Source of the DNA: Thiotrichaceae bacterium
GTDB taxonomy: Bacteria > Pseudomonadota > Gammaproteobacteria > Beggiatoales > Beggiatoaceae
Direction of reading: 5' to 3'
Assembly: GCA_011391085.1 (NCBI GenBank)
Contig: JAABRD010000003.1
Span: 123,987 to 187,986 of the forward strand
DNA length: 64,000 nucleotides
Made by a program: the position numbers and the translations under genes. Shown one piece after another: positions 1-8,534 of the stretch. Position 1 is the first letter of the stretch, and every line of letters starts with the position of its first letter. The notes beneath the pieces are model-generated. The model was given only the letters and a program-made list of their open reading frames with translations. It made no database searches and had not been told where the DNA came from.

Positions 1-32
1 TCAACGATGTTCATGGTTGGGTTGCTAAATTG

Positions 33-111
33 TAGGGTGCGTCCCACGCACCACTATGGCACATTGTGATTTTCCATACGGTGTGGTAATGGTGCGTAGG
101 ACGCACCCTAC
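33..111. repeat. Palindromic repeat, family F1 (GTGCGTCCCACGCAC)
   Basis: Two arms of about 21 bp (left 33-53, right 90-110) are inverted copies around a 36-bp centre. The right arm touches the stop codon of the NRPS gene. A full copy lies at 25383-25450 and a half copy at 23561-23582, all directly at the 3' end of a minus-strand gene. Confidence 0.85.
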
Positions 112-3100
112 TATTGTTGCGTAGAATTAGCCACTATTAAACACTCCCTTAACTGCCGTCCCAACTCCTCGATTTGAGGAGATAAAAATAAATTGTCATG
201 ATACCCTACCACTTCGTAAATTTCTACCTCGCCCGTTGTCCATTTCTGTAACCAGTACGAATTTTGTTCACGCCACTCGCGAGACAAAAATAGCGTTACG
301 TGGCCTGGATAGGGACGTGGTTGATATTTTTCCAAGGCTTCATAGAAGGCACTAATAAACAACATATCTTGACTCTTGGGAGGCATCAGGGCAGTCTTTC
401 CATGATAATAAAATTTATCCTTCCATTTGTTCATAGTCAAGACCAATTGTTCCTGGGTAAAACGCAACTTTTGCTGAATCTTATGGAACAGATAACCGGG
501 GCCAAATTCTAATAGATTTTGCCAATGCCGAGAATACCCTTGTTGCGGTTCCCAAATCAAGTCGATGAAACCTAAAAAGGCCACTTTCTCTCCTCCCACA
601 CGCAGTTGCTGGGCCATTTCAAAGGCAATCACGGCATCTCCGCAGAAGCCTCCCAAATAATAAGGGCCGTGAGGTTGCACGGTTTGAATTTCTTGAAGAT
701 AACGTTGGGCAATGCCTTCGACACTCAGATAAGTTGGATTATTGTAGTCCTGCAAGCCAAATAAATTCAATCCATACACCGATTGCATACTTCCCAAATG
801 CGGTGCCAGTGCCCTGGCGTAATTGGTTGAACCAATGAAAAAGAATGCTGGACGAGACCCGTGGAGTTGAATCGCCACCAACGCCCGGGGCGTCTTGGGG
901 GAAGTGGTTTCGCGCAGAACTTCCGCCAGTTGGGCAATGGTAGGCATTTGAAACAACGTTATCAATGAGATACTTTTTCCAAACGTCTTATTGATGCGTT
1001 CTAGTAACGTGACAGCCAATAAAGAATGTCCTCCCAGTTCAAAAAAATTGTCATGTCGACCTATCGGTTGCACCTTCAACAATTTTTCCCACAACTCGGC
1101 CACTTGGCGTTCCACAACATTTTGCGGTTCTGCCGAAATATCCTTTCGAGTGATTGGAGGCGATTTAGGGGACAAGTCAGTTTTGTCACTGTCAATCACG
1201 GGCAAAGTTTTTATAGAAGGAGGTAACAGAGGGAAGTCCGACAGACGTTGTTGAGGGTTGGCCACCACATTTTCTAACAAAGTCTCAAGATGGTCAGCCA
1301 TCCGCACAATGGTGGTTGCCTCAAATAAATCGGTGCTGTACTCAAAACGCCCAATGATTCCTGTCGGTCTCTCATCTAATTCCAAGGTTAAATCAAATTT
1401 AGCGGTCCCTGTATGCACGTCAAAATGATGCAGTTCCCAACCTGAGTTCAGATTAGCCACCGGCGGATCAAAAGTGAAAGTGACTTGAAATAGAGGATTA
1501 GCACCGGCCACGCGGTTGGGTTGGAGGGCTTCGACTAGATATTCAAACGGTAAATCTTGATGGGTGTATGCGTCTAACGTGACTTTTTTAACTCGTGTTA
1601 AGAGTTCTTGAAAACTCGGATCACCAGAAAAATCGGTACGCAACACCAAGGTATTGAGGAACAATCCACACATTCTCTCCCATTCGGGACGGTTGCGATT
1701 GGCTTTCACGGTGCCTACCATGATGTCCTCTTGCCCTGAGTAACGGTGCAACAAGGTTTGAAAAGCGGCTAAGAGGGTCATCGAAAGGGTCACGCCTTCT
1801 TGACGACTTAGAACTTTAAGGGCGTCGGTCAATGACTTAGACCACGCAAAAACGTGCATCGCCCCTTGAAAAGTCGGCGTGGCAGGACGCGGGTGGTCAG
1901 TAGGCAATTCCAAAATGGGGAGGTTCGCTAGTTGCTGTTTCCAATAAATCAGTTGCGGTTCTAACCGAGAAGGAGATAACCAATGGCGTTGCCAGATAGC
2001 AAAATCAGGATATTGCCAAGTAGGTTCTAACAAGGGCGACGGGGCACCTTTGGAAAAGGCTTGATACAGGGTTTCTAGTTCTTGCAGAAGGACGGTGTAA
2101 AAGGAGATGCCATCAAAGATGATATGATGTAAAGTGAGATAGAGACGATAGTCCTCTTCTTCTCCGTTTGTGCCACCCAATTGTACTAACATTGCCCGAA
2201 TTAATAAATCTTGGGTCAAATCAAAAGGACGCCGTGCTTCTTGCGTAGCCAATTGGAGAACTGCGGCTTCAGTCCCTTTCCCAACTTCAGGGGTCCACAG
2301 CGTAGCTTTGTCCGCGCCCTGGCAAAGCTGCGCTGTGGACTCCTGGACTACTACGGGTGGAGGAGAGATAATTTGGACCGGTTGACCACCTTCCATTTGA
2401 AAACGAGTACGCAACGCAGCATGACGACGTAAGAGTTCTTGAAGACTCTGGGCTAACGCCGGTACGTTAATCGAACTGCCCAGATACAAGGTGATAGGTT
2501 CGTTATACATGGGTACGTCAGGACTGAACTGCACTCCAAACCATAATTGTTGTTGCGGGAAGGACAGGAGTAGATGACCTGTTAATGGAACTGGTTGCAC
2601 CGGTAGAGGAGGCAACATTTCGCTACATTTGGTTTTCTCTGTCTCAATTAGTTCTGCTAATTCTATGATAGTAGGTTGTTCAAAAATGACCGGCAAAGGT
2701 AATTCTACTTGAAAAAGATCGCGCACTTGCACCAGCAATTGCGTGGCTAACAGAGAATGTCCACCTAAGTCAAAAAAATTATCGTGAATACCAATTTGAG
2801 TGGTACCTAATAGATTGGCAAAAACTTTTTGGAGGAGAATTTCAGTAGGCGTTCGCGGTAAGTCGCCCACTGTTTCAGTCCCTTTCCAAGTAGGTAAAGG
2901 CAATGCGTCGCGATCAACTTTGCCGTTAGGAGTGGTGGGAAAAGCGGTTAAACGGATCACTGCCGAAGGCAACATGTAGTGAGGCAAGCGGTCTGCTAAA
3001 AAGAGTCGAAGTTGGCGCGTAAAATCAGCTTGTTCCAACGCCATTGGAGTGACAACTAGATAGGCAATGAGGCGTTTATCGTCAGGTGAGATTTCTTTAG

Positions 3101-4478
3101 CGATGACCAGGGCTTGCCGCACGTTTGGGAATTGTTGCAGAGTCGTCTCAATCTCACCTGGTTCAATGCGAAAGCCGCGCAGTTTGATTTGATGGTCAAT
3201 GCGACCAATAAATTCCAGAATCCCATCTGGACGGCACCGAACGAGGTCGCCAGTTTTGTAGAGACGTAGAGGTTCCGTGTGTTCACCGAAAATGGGAACA
3301 TAGACAAATTTTTCCGCAGTCAATTCAGGTCGCCGAAAATATTCTCTGGCTAACCCATCTCCTCCTATATACAATTCCCCTGGCGTACCAATTGGCACCG
3401 GGTGCCGGTGTTCATCTAAAACATACACTTGAGTATTAGAAATGGGGGGACCAATGGGGACTGTCTCCCCCACTTGACTGACTTCGGTCATTGGGTAGCA
3501 ACAGGTAAATGTGGTATTTTCAGTTGGTCCATAGCCATTAATCAGTACCCCATTTTTAAGCATTTGAAGCACTTTTTTGACATGTGGAACGGACAACGCT
3601 TCTCCTCCAGCTAAGAGTTGCCGTAACTCTTGCAAGTCCTCCAATCGTTCATTGACCATTTGATGAAACAAGCCTGCCGTCAACCATAATGTCGTCACTT
3701 GATAACGACGCAGGGCGTTGCCTAACTCTGCCAGCGAAGGAGGTTGCGGAGGCATTATGACCAGTTTAGCACTATTTAACAAGGCGCCCCAAATTTCAAA
3801 AGTGGAAGCGTCAAACGAAATAGGGGCCAGTTGTAAAAATATCTCGTCAGCAGTAAAGTTTGCATAATTGGTATTTTTCACTAATCTGACCACACCTCGA
3901 TGGATCACACTGACGCCTTTGGGTTGCCCCGTGGAACCTGAAGTGTACATCACATAAGCCAAATTTTCGGCGGTGGTTTGATTCACCAAATTTACTTCAC
4001 TTTCCTTGGCCAACGTTGGCCAATTGGTGTCTAAATAAATGGTGGTTAGCGGTGATCGAGTCGCTTGTAAAGGTTCAATGAAATGTGCTAAAGTGGCTTG
4101 CGTCAACAAGACTTGCACTTGGGCATCTGCTAACATCCAAGTCAGTCGCGACGGAGGATATGTGGGGTCTAACGGGACATACGCGCTTCCGGCTTTAAGA
4201 ATACCTAAGAGTCCTACTACCATCTCGACAGAACGTTCCACACAAATTCCCACCAACGATTCTGGCCCGATGCCCAACAGCCGTAAATGATGGGCAAGTT
4301 GGTTAGCACGCCGATTCAGTTGTGCATAAGTGAGGGTCAATTCTTCAAAAACGACTGCGACAGTTTCAGGAGTTTGAATGGCTTGCTGTTCAAATAATTC
4401 ATGGATACAAGCATTTCTGGGGTAATTGGTTTGAATTTGGGGCCATTGAAAGGGGACGGAATGGTTAATGTTTATCAT
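111..4478 (-). CDS. Non-ribosomal peptide synthetase, A-T-C-T-TE
   Basis: Cytoplasmic peptide synthetase of 1455 residues. An adenylation domain (about 20-520) shows all core motifs: YTSGSTGQPKG, GYGPTENT, YKTGDL, LRGFRIEPGEIE and NGKVDRDALP. It is followed by a carrier domain (LGGHSLL, Ser near 574), a condensation domain (about 640-1080, active motif HHIIFDG near 784), a second carrier (LGGHSLL near 1150) and a C-terminal thioesterase (about 1215-1455). By eye, the ten specificity positions read D-A-F-W-L-G-G-T-F-K, close to the valine code. No second adenylation domain is present, so the second carrier must be loaded in trans or by the same A domain. The thioesterase elbow is GGFCGD, with Cys1279 in place of the usual Ser. 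The condensation domain carries an in-frame palindromic repeat. No other peptide-synthesis gene is in view; partners could lie left of the window. Confidence 0.93.
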   Translation of the reverse strand: MININHSVPFQWPQIQTNYPRNACIHELFEQQAIQTPETVAVVFEELTLTYAQLNRRANQLAHHLRLLGIGPESLVGICVERSVEMVVGLLGILKAGSAYVPLDPTYPPSRLTWMLADAQVQVLLTQATLAHFIEPLQATRSPLTTIYLDTNWPTLAKESEVNLVNQTTAENLAYVMYTSGSTGQPKGVSVIHRGVVRLVKNTNYANFTADEIFLQLAPISFDASTFEIWGALLNSAKLVIMPPQPPSLAELGNALRRYQVTTLWLTAGLFHQMVNERLEDLQELRQLLAGGEALSVPHVKKVLQMLKNGVLINGYGPTENTTFTCCYPMTEVSQVGETVPIGPPISNTQVYVLDEHRHPVPIGTPGELYIGGDGLAREYFRRPELTAEKFVYVPIFGEHTEPLRLYKTGDLVRCRPDGILEFIGRIDHQIKLRGFRIEPGEIETTLQQFPNVRQALVIAKEISPDDKRLIAYLVVTPMALEQADFTRQLRLFLADRLPHYMLPSAVIRLTAFPTTPNGKVDRDALPLPTWKGTETVGDLPRTPTEILLQKVFANLLGTTQIGIHDNFFDLGGHSLLATQLLVQVRDLFQVELPLPVIFEQPTIIELAELIETEKTKCSEMLPPLPVQPVPLTGHLLLSFPQQQLWFGVQFSPDVPMYNEPITLYLGSSINVPALAQSLQELLRRHAALRTRFQMEGGQPVQIISPPPVVVQESTAQLCQGADKATLWTPEVGKGTEAAVLQLATQEARRPFDLTQDLLIRAMLVQLGGTNGEEEDYRLYLTLHHIIFDGISFYTVLLQELETLYQAFSKGAPSPLLEPTWQYPDFAIWQRHWLSPSRLEPQLIYWKQQLANLPILELPTDHPRPATPTFQGAMHVFAWSKSLTDALKVLSRQEGVTLSMTLLAAFQTLLHRYSGQEDIMVGTVKANRNRPEWERMCGLFLNTLVLRTDFSGDPSFQELLTRVKKVTLDAYTHQDLPFEYLVEALQPNRVAGANPLFQVTFTFDPPVANLNSGWELHHFDVHTGTAKFDLTLELDERPTGIIGRFEYSTDLFEATTIVRMADHLETLLENVVANPQQRLSDFPLLPPSIKTLPVIDSDKTDLSPKSPPITRKDISAEPQNVVERQVAELWEKLLKVQPIGRHDNFFELGGHSLLAVTLLERINKTFGKSISLITLFQMPTIAQLAEVLRETTSPKTPRALVAIQLHGSRPAFFFIGSTNYARALAPHLGSMQSVYGLNLFGLQDYNNPTYLSVEGIAQRYLQEIQTVQPHGPYYLGGFCGDAVIAFEMAQQLRVGGEKVAFLGFIDLIWEPQQGYSRHWQNLLEFGPGYLFHKIQQKLRFTQEQLVLTMNKWKDKFYYHGKTALMPPKSQDMLFISAFYEALEKYQPRPYPGHVTLFLSREWREQNSYWLQKWTTGEVEIYEVVGYHDNLFLSPQIEELGRQLRECLIVANSTQQ
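2289..2344. repeat. F3 palindrome inserted in frame in the NRPS gene
   Basis: These 56 bp match the intergenic palindrome family built on AGGAGTCCAAAGCG-TAGCTTTG / CAAAGC-ACGCTTTGGACTCC seen at 37530, 38509, 45925 and 47513. Here it encodes about residues 712-730 of the condensation domain, in a loop before the conserved RRPFDL segment, without breaking the frame. Confidence 0.8.
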
Positions 4479-4525
4479 AAATGGGGTGTCTCATAATCAA
4501 TTTTCTTAGTATACCTACCTTAAAA

Positions 4526-4595
4526 AGAAACTAAGTTTCTTACAGAAACTTAGTTTCTGGGGTGTCTCAAACATGGCGAAGAAACTAAGTTTGTC
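4526..4595. repeat. Short palindromes, family F6 (AGAAACTAAGTTTCT)
   Basis: Two 15-bp units, AGAAACTAAGTTTCT and AGAAACTTAGTTTCT, lie 3 bp apart, with a half unit near 4580. Related hairpins occur at 47733-47761 and 62611-62645. The region is upstream of the NRPS start and may hold its promoter, which I could not assign. Confidence 0.7.
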
Positions 4596-4604
4596 GTTTG
4601 TCGT

Positions 4605-4673
4605 GTGGATTAAGCGAAGCGTATCCACCAAACATGCTTAGACCTTCTGGTGGATACGCTTCGCTTAATCCAC
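4605..4673. repeat. Palindromic repeat, family F5 (GGATTAAGCGAAGCGTATCC)
   Basis: Two perfect 25-bp inverted arms surround a 19-bp centre. A second full copy with swapped arms is at 8444-8520. Confidence 0.85.
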
Positions 4674-4678
4674 CCTAC

Positions 4679-4724
4679 ATGCAGGCCCTAAATACCAGTC
4701 CTTATGCAGACCCTAAATACCAGT
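4679..4724. repeat. Short tandem direct repeat, 25-bp period
   Basis: A 21-bp unit starting ATGCAG, followed by G or A and CCCTAAATACCAGT, occurs twice with one mismatch. Confidence 0.7.
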
Positions 4725-4755
4725 TTAGTTTTGCATAGGAACAATTCATTTTCCA

Positions 4756-5709
4756 CTATCCACTATCCGCTAATAATTTCTCCCCCGCTTCCTTCAATTT
4801 CTGCGCGGCCTGTGGTATGACTTCACTGGTATTCGATAATAAAAATTCTAAAAAAGTGCGGGTCACCAAAGATAACTTCTTCTCACTTAAATGAACCACA
4901 TACCAATGACGCATCAAGGGAAAGCCTTCTACATCCAACAATTGGATACTGCCTGCGGCTAATTCTAAGGCCACGGTATGTTTGGATAACACGGATATAC
5001 CTAAGCCTGCCATCACGCCTTGTTTAATGGCTTCGCTACTACCCAATTCCATTTGGGTGGACAATTCCAATTCGTGTTCGGCAAAACACTTTTCCATAGC
5101 TAGTCGTGTGCCAGAACCCACTTCTCTTACTAAAATGATTTCTTTGGCTAACTGTGCTAACGGAATTTGAGAGTGTCCCACTAGGGGATGAGGAGGAGGT
5201 GCTAATACGACCAGAGGACTTTCTAAAAATTGGTAAGTTTGCACATGCAAGTCATCCGGAACTTGTCCCATAATCACCAAGTCATCTTCATTATTGGCCA
5301 GCCGTTCTAACACATGGTTGCGATTCGTTACGTTGAGACGCAAATGCACTTGCGGATATTGAGTTAAGAACGCTTTAAACAAATAGGGGGTGAAGTAGGC
5401 TGCCGTTGTGACTACCGACAATTTTAACAGCCCCTTGATACTCTTTTGTAAATCATTGAGGGAGGTTTCCAACGCTTCTAAACGGGCAAAAATATCTTCA
5501 CAGGCAGAATATAATCGATGGCCTGCCTCCGTCAAGAAAATTTTCTTGCCAATTTGTTCAAACAGAGGCATCCCAACGTGACCTTCTAGCTGTTTGATTT
5601 GAATAGAGACTGCTGGTTGGGTGAGAGACAATTCGGCAGCCGCACGAGTGAAACTGAGATGCTGGGCTACGGCTTTGAATAGCGTTAATTGGCGCAATGT
5701 CATGTGCAT
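4756..5709 (-). CDS. LysR-type regulator, CbbR-like
   Basis: LysR-family transcription factor of 317 residues. It has an N-terminal winged HTH (about 5-65, including LSFTRAAAELSLTQPAVS) and a C-terminal co-inducer-binding domain. The opening MTLRQL..FKAVA..LSFTRAA..L..TQPAVS..IKQLE and the LFEQIGKKIFLTEAG stretch resemble CbbR, the activator of Calvin-cycle operons; that assignment is by recollection of the family. No RuBisCO or other Calvin-cycle gene is in the window, so its target is unknown. A second in-frame ATG lies two codons inside. Confidence 0.85.
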   Translation of the reverse strand: MHMTLRQLTLFKAVAQHLSFTRAAAELSLTQPAVSIQIKQLEGHVGMPLFEQIGKKIFLTEAGHRLYSACEDIFARLEALETSLNDLQKSIKGLLKLSVVTTAAYFTPYLFKAFLTQYPQVHLRLNVTNRNHVLERLANNEDDLVIMGQVPDDLHVQTYQFLESPLVVLAPPPHPLVGHSQIPLAQLAKEIILVREVGSGTRLAMEKCFAEHELELSTQMELGSSEAIKQGVMAGLGISVLSKHTVALELAAGSIQLLDVEGFPLMRHWYVVHLSEKKLSLVTRTFLEFLLSNTSEVIPQAAQKLKEAGEKLLADSG

Positions 5710-5760
5710 GATGAATGAATACCTGTGCGAGAAGGTTGCTATATCCTATATCCTAATATC

Positions 5761-5980
5761 CAGGAGTTCAAAGCGTTAACTTTGACGAAGCGGTAGTGAT
5801 GCAATCTGGGTGAAATATCGAGAAGTTTCTCTTCGTCTGGAACTCTGATTGAAATGATTAAATGAGGGCTATGAAAGGCGGCTTGACTAATCATAGTCCA
5901 TCTGAAAATCATTCTAATCAGAGTTCAGACAGTACACCCACATTACATCACTACCGACGAAGCTAACGCTTTGGAGTAGA
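5761..5980. repeat. F3 palindrome split by a MITE
   Basis: Left part 5761-5791 (caggagttcaaagcgttaac...) and right part 5956-5980 (gacgaagctaacgctttgga...) together make one F3 palindrome interrupted by the type A element at 5792-5955. GACGAAGC is duplicated at the junctions. Confidence 0.85.
5792..5955. mobile_element. MITE type A, copy 1 (164 bp)
   Basis: It has terminal inverted repeats GGTAGTGATGCAATCTGGGT and ACCCACATTACATCACTACC, and an internal inverted repeat around AACTCTGATT / AATCAGAGTT. Exact 8-bp target duplication GACGAAGC (5784-5791 and 5956-5963). It has no coding capacity. Confidence 0.92.
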
Positions 5981-6083
5981 AGCTTTAGCTGGTGGCTTTG
6001 TTGGAGTAGAGGCTAACGCCGGTGGCTTTTCCCCGGAGTTTAATTCGGTGCCAACTTCCGCCGGCTAAAGCCTCCACTCCAAC
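5973..6083. repeat. F2 palindrome (GGAGTAGAGGCTTTAGCCGG)
   Basis: Degenerate copy of the commonest intergenic palindrome here: GGAGTAGAGGCTTTAGCCGGTGG on one arm and CCGGCTAAAGCCTCCACTCC on the other. It fills the gap up to the following minus-strand gene. Confidence 0.8.
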
Positions 6084-6134
6084 TTATTCGAGTGGTTTAC
6101 CATTACCACTCTAACACTACCTATTTTTCACTAC

Positions 6135-8084
6135 CTATCTTTTGGATTTGGTCAACTCCTCCAATTCGTCGGCCTTGATTTTTAGTAAACCCGGATTGCA
6201 ACGAGTTCCAGGATCGTCACGGCAGGCCAGAAAAGCCTCAAATAGGAACTTTAACGTTTGTTCAAGCACCATCTTTTTATCTTGGAGTGATAAAGCTTCG
6301 GTGACATTGCTGGTGGGATACCAGAGTCGACTATCTTTTTGCAGTAATTTGGCTTGCTTTCGAAACGTCGGCCAATCGTCGGTAACAATGGCCACGCATA
6401 AAGCATTCAAGGTGGTCATTTCTGACTGTAGAGGAGTTTCTCCTTCTGCCACAAAACGGTCTGTGGTTGCTGACGTCGTGTCGTCGTCCTTTGCCTCCGT
6501 TACCGGCTGTGGAGGAGACGGAAAAGCAGTTACGGTCTTCACGGGTTGTTCTGGCGCCAATGGCTTCGTTTCCTCCTCCTGAAGAGTTTTTTGGACCGTG
6601 GAAACAGGCGGCGCAGCAGGAGACATTTTCGCGTCAGTAGCAGGTGCAGAATCGTCATGGGTAACGTCTGTGGCTTTCTCCTTTACCTTCTCCTTTACCT
6701 TGTCCTTTGGCTGGTCTTTCTTCTTCTGGGTAACCTCCTTGGCTTTCTCCTGGGTTTTGTCTTTCTCCTTTACCTTGTCTTTCGGCTTGTCCTTGGGTTT
6801 ATCCTTATCCTTGTCCTTATCTTTAGGCTTGTCCTTATCCTTGGATTTATCTTTATCCTTGGATTTATCTTTATCCTTAGGTTTGTCCTGATCCTTCGGC
6901 TTGTCATTCGACTTATCCTTCGGCTTGTCCTTATCCTTCGGCTTGTCATTCGACTTATCCTTCGGCTTGTCCTTATCCTTAGGTTTGTCCTTGTTCTTCG
7001 GTTTATCCTTATCCTTCGGCTTGGTGGTTGTCACTTTCTCCTGAAGAGTTTTGGTAGAAGCTGAAACAGAAGGAGAGGTAGGAGATGTTTTGGTGTCAGT
7101 GGGTGGTGAAGAATCGGCTTGGGCAACCTTCGTTGCTTTGTCCTTTTCCTGTTTCTCCGGTGTCGTAACCGTCGATGGTGATGCGGATTTGACGGCAGTG
7201 GTGGCCGAAAGTGTCTTAGGTTGGGAAGCAGTCCGTGGTTCGGTTTTGGGTGGGGGATTGACTGGTGCAACCTCCTTTTTCTCAGATGGTGTTTTCGCAA
7301 GTTTTGAGGCAGACTGGATGGTAGCCGCCTTGATGGAAGAACGCCGCAGGTCTTGGGCCGCAAGGATGTCTTGACCTGCGGCCCCCAAACTAAGTAGGAA
7401 GTTTCTAATGACAGAGGTCGGTACCACATAGGCATTGTCAGAAATGCCTGCCAACATGCCGATTATTTGATTTCCCTTCATCACGGCACCGCCGAGATTC
7501 CCGATCTCCAGGTTTTCTTGGGTAAAGAGGAGATGGCCACTGTGGAGACCCAAATATTTTAATTTTTGATGATCCCAGCGTTTCCCAGAGGAGGGAAAAC
7601 CAATTGTGAAAAAAGAATCGGCGATGGTCAAGGAGTCATTTTCAGCCAAGTAATGAGTGACTTGAAGGGAGGACAAATTGTCATTTTCCACCACTAACAG
7701 GGCCAAGTTGTGCTTCTCATCGATCTTGACCACTTTAGCTTCTTGGTCGCCATGAAAATAGATATTGAGTTTCGGTTGCGGCTTATCTGCCAATAAGTGA
7801 GAGGCCGTTAAAAAATACGTTTTCTGTTTGAGAACCTCAAGAATAAAAGCCGTGCCAACATTTTTGCCAGGCTTGTTATAGATTTCGACGGCCATTTTTT
7901 TGGCATTGATGACCTCTTCTGTAAAGGTATTCTCCTCCACATTACTTTTAGCCAGAGGTGCCACGGTAGCGGCAGACATTGGCGGCGCAGTGGGTGTAGC
8001 AGTGGGTGTGGTAGAGACACACCCATATAGGGAATGTATCACCAAACAGGTTAGACAACCGGAATAAAAGGTTTTGATGTTCAT
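6135..8084 (-). CDS. Lipoprotein with inactive trypsin-like domain and Lys/Asp-rich repeat
   Basis: Start set at 8084, where a 22-residue signal peptide ends in LYGC, a lipobox-like site; the frame opens 24 codons earlier without a signal. Residues about 60-240 form a trypsin/DegP-like fold: the catalytic His is present in TASH, but the Asp position is Asn (HNLALL) and the GNSGG motif reads GNLGG. Two of three catalytic residues are therefore lost and the domain is probably a binding module. Residues about 350-475 are an extreme Lys/Asp/Pro repeat (units such as KDKPKD). A Cys-containing C-terminal domain of about 100 residues follows (LFEAFLACRDDPGTRC). Likely an outer-membrane-anchored periplasmic protein; its function is unknown to me. 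Confidence 0.8.
   Translation of the reverse strand: MNIKTFYSGCLTCLVIHSLYGCVSTTPTATPTAPPMSAATVAPLAKSNVEENTFTEEVINAKKMAVEIYNKPGKNVGTAFILEVLKQKTYFLTASHLLADKPQPKLNIYFHGDQEAKVVKIDEKHNLALLVVENDNLSSLQVTHYLAENDSLTIADSFFTIGFPSSGKRWDHQKLKYLGLHSGHLLFTQENLEIGNLGGAVMKGNQIIGMLAGISDNAYVVPTSVIRNFLLSLGAAGQDILAAQDLRRSSIKAATIQSASKLAKTPSEKKEVAPVNPPPKTEPRTASQPKTLSATTAVKSASPSTVTTPEKQEKDKATKVAQADSSPPTDTKTSPTSPSVSASTKTLQEKVTTTKPKDKDKPKNKDKPKDKDKPKDKSNDKPKDKDKPKDKSNDKPKDQDKPKDKDKSKDKDKSKDKDKPKDKDKDKDKPKDKPKDKVKEKDKTQEKAKEVTQKKKDQPKDKVKEKVKEKATDVTHDDSAPATDAKMSPAAPPVSTVQKTLQEEETKPLAPEQPVKTVTAFPSPPQPVTEAKDDDTTSATTDRFVAEGETPLQSEMTTLNALCVAIVTDDWPTFRKQAKLLQKDSRLWYPTSNVTEALSLQDKKMVLEQTLKFLFEAFLACRDDPGTRCNPGLLKIKADELEELTKSKR
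6660..7030 (-). repeat. Coding low-complexity repeat (Lys-Asp/Lys-Pro)
   Basis: Short imperfect direct repeats of an 18-24 bp unit encode KDK/PKDK runs within the lipoprotein gene. Frames on the other strand stay open here only because of this composition. Confidence 0.8.
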
Positions 8085-8125
8085 AAAATAATTTCTAAAT
8101 GTTGGTATAAAATGGGGTGGTTTAG

Positions 8126-8162
8126 ACCGATTTGACAATGTTTGGAAAGTTGTCAAATCGGT
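8126..8162. promoter_or_regulatory. F8 palindrome upstream of the lipoprotein gene
   Basis: Perfect 13-bp arms ACCGATTTGACAA / TTGTCAAATCGGT around an 11-bp loop, about 42 bp upstream of the lipoprotein start. Related TTGACAAC palindromes lie 34 and 48 bp upstream of the genes starting at 11774 and 34087, so an operator or 5'-UTR structure is possible. Confidence 0.5.
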
Positions 8163-8236
8163 AGTGACGCAATGTGTGTGATATTCATGTTGCCCTCACC
8201 CCTGGCCCCTCTCCCAGAGGGCGTGGGTGGGGGCAA
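8159..8236. mobile_element. MITE type B, left-half fragment
   Basis: It begins with GGTAGTGACGCAATGTGTGTGA and runs into the GC-rich core (ccctcacccctggcccctc...), then stops. The right end is missing, and the DUF3050 remnant begins at the break. Confidence 0.8.
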
Positions 8237-8405
8237 TTTTGCTTTGTAAGTATTTGACGAGAGACATGAAGTCCCACACGGAAAAAATATGATGTGCCAT
8301 GAAGCGGCGTAAATTTTCAAGATTCCGCAGGGCGCTATAGACCGTATGTTGGTTAAGTTTGTCTTTCAGGTGCCTGACCATGTTGGGGTCAAATGTGTAG
8401 AACAT
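8196..8405 (-). pseudogene. Truncated DUF3050-family gene
   Basis: The first 55 or so residues (HTVYSALRNLENLRRFMAHH..SVWDFMSLVKYLQ) match the N-terminus of DUF3050 proteins, heme-oxygenase-like helical proteins that are normally over 200 residues. After LQSK the frame runs into the type B MITE fragment, which supplies the last dozen residues and the stop. The N-terminus and a possible ribosome site (aaggaa) are intact, so this is a 3' truncation linked to the repeat. The family call is from memory of the motif. Confidence 0.7.
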
Positions 8406-8443
8406 GAGTTGAATGAACGTTCCTTATAGTGAATAATCAGTGT

Positions 8444-8520
8444 GGTGGATACGCTTCGCTTAATCCACTCTACTTAATAGCCTGTAGCCTGTAGGGTGGA
8501 TTAAGCGAAGCGTATCCACC
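8444..8520. repeat. F5 palindrome (GGATTAAGCGAAGCGTATCC)
   Basis: Two 25-bp inverted arms around 27 bp, just downstream of the glycogen debranching gene; it may act as its terminator. Confidence 0.8.
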
Positions 8521-8534
8521 TTAATCTTAATTTT

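Noticed and set aside
6546..7064. Hydrophobic plus-strand frames opposite the lipoprotein gene
   Set aside because: Mirror of the Lys/Asp codon repeat (runs of Leu/Ile/Phe or Ser/Leu); no ribosome site and no homology-like motif.
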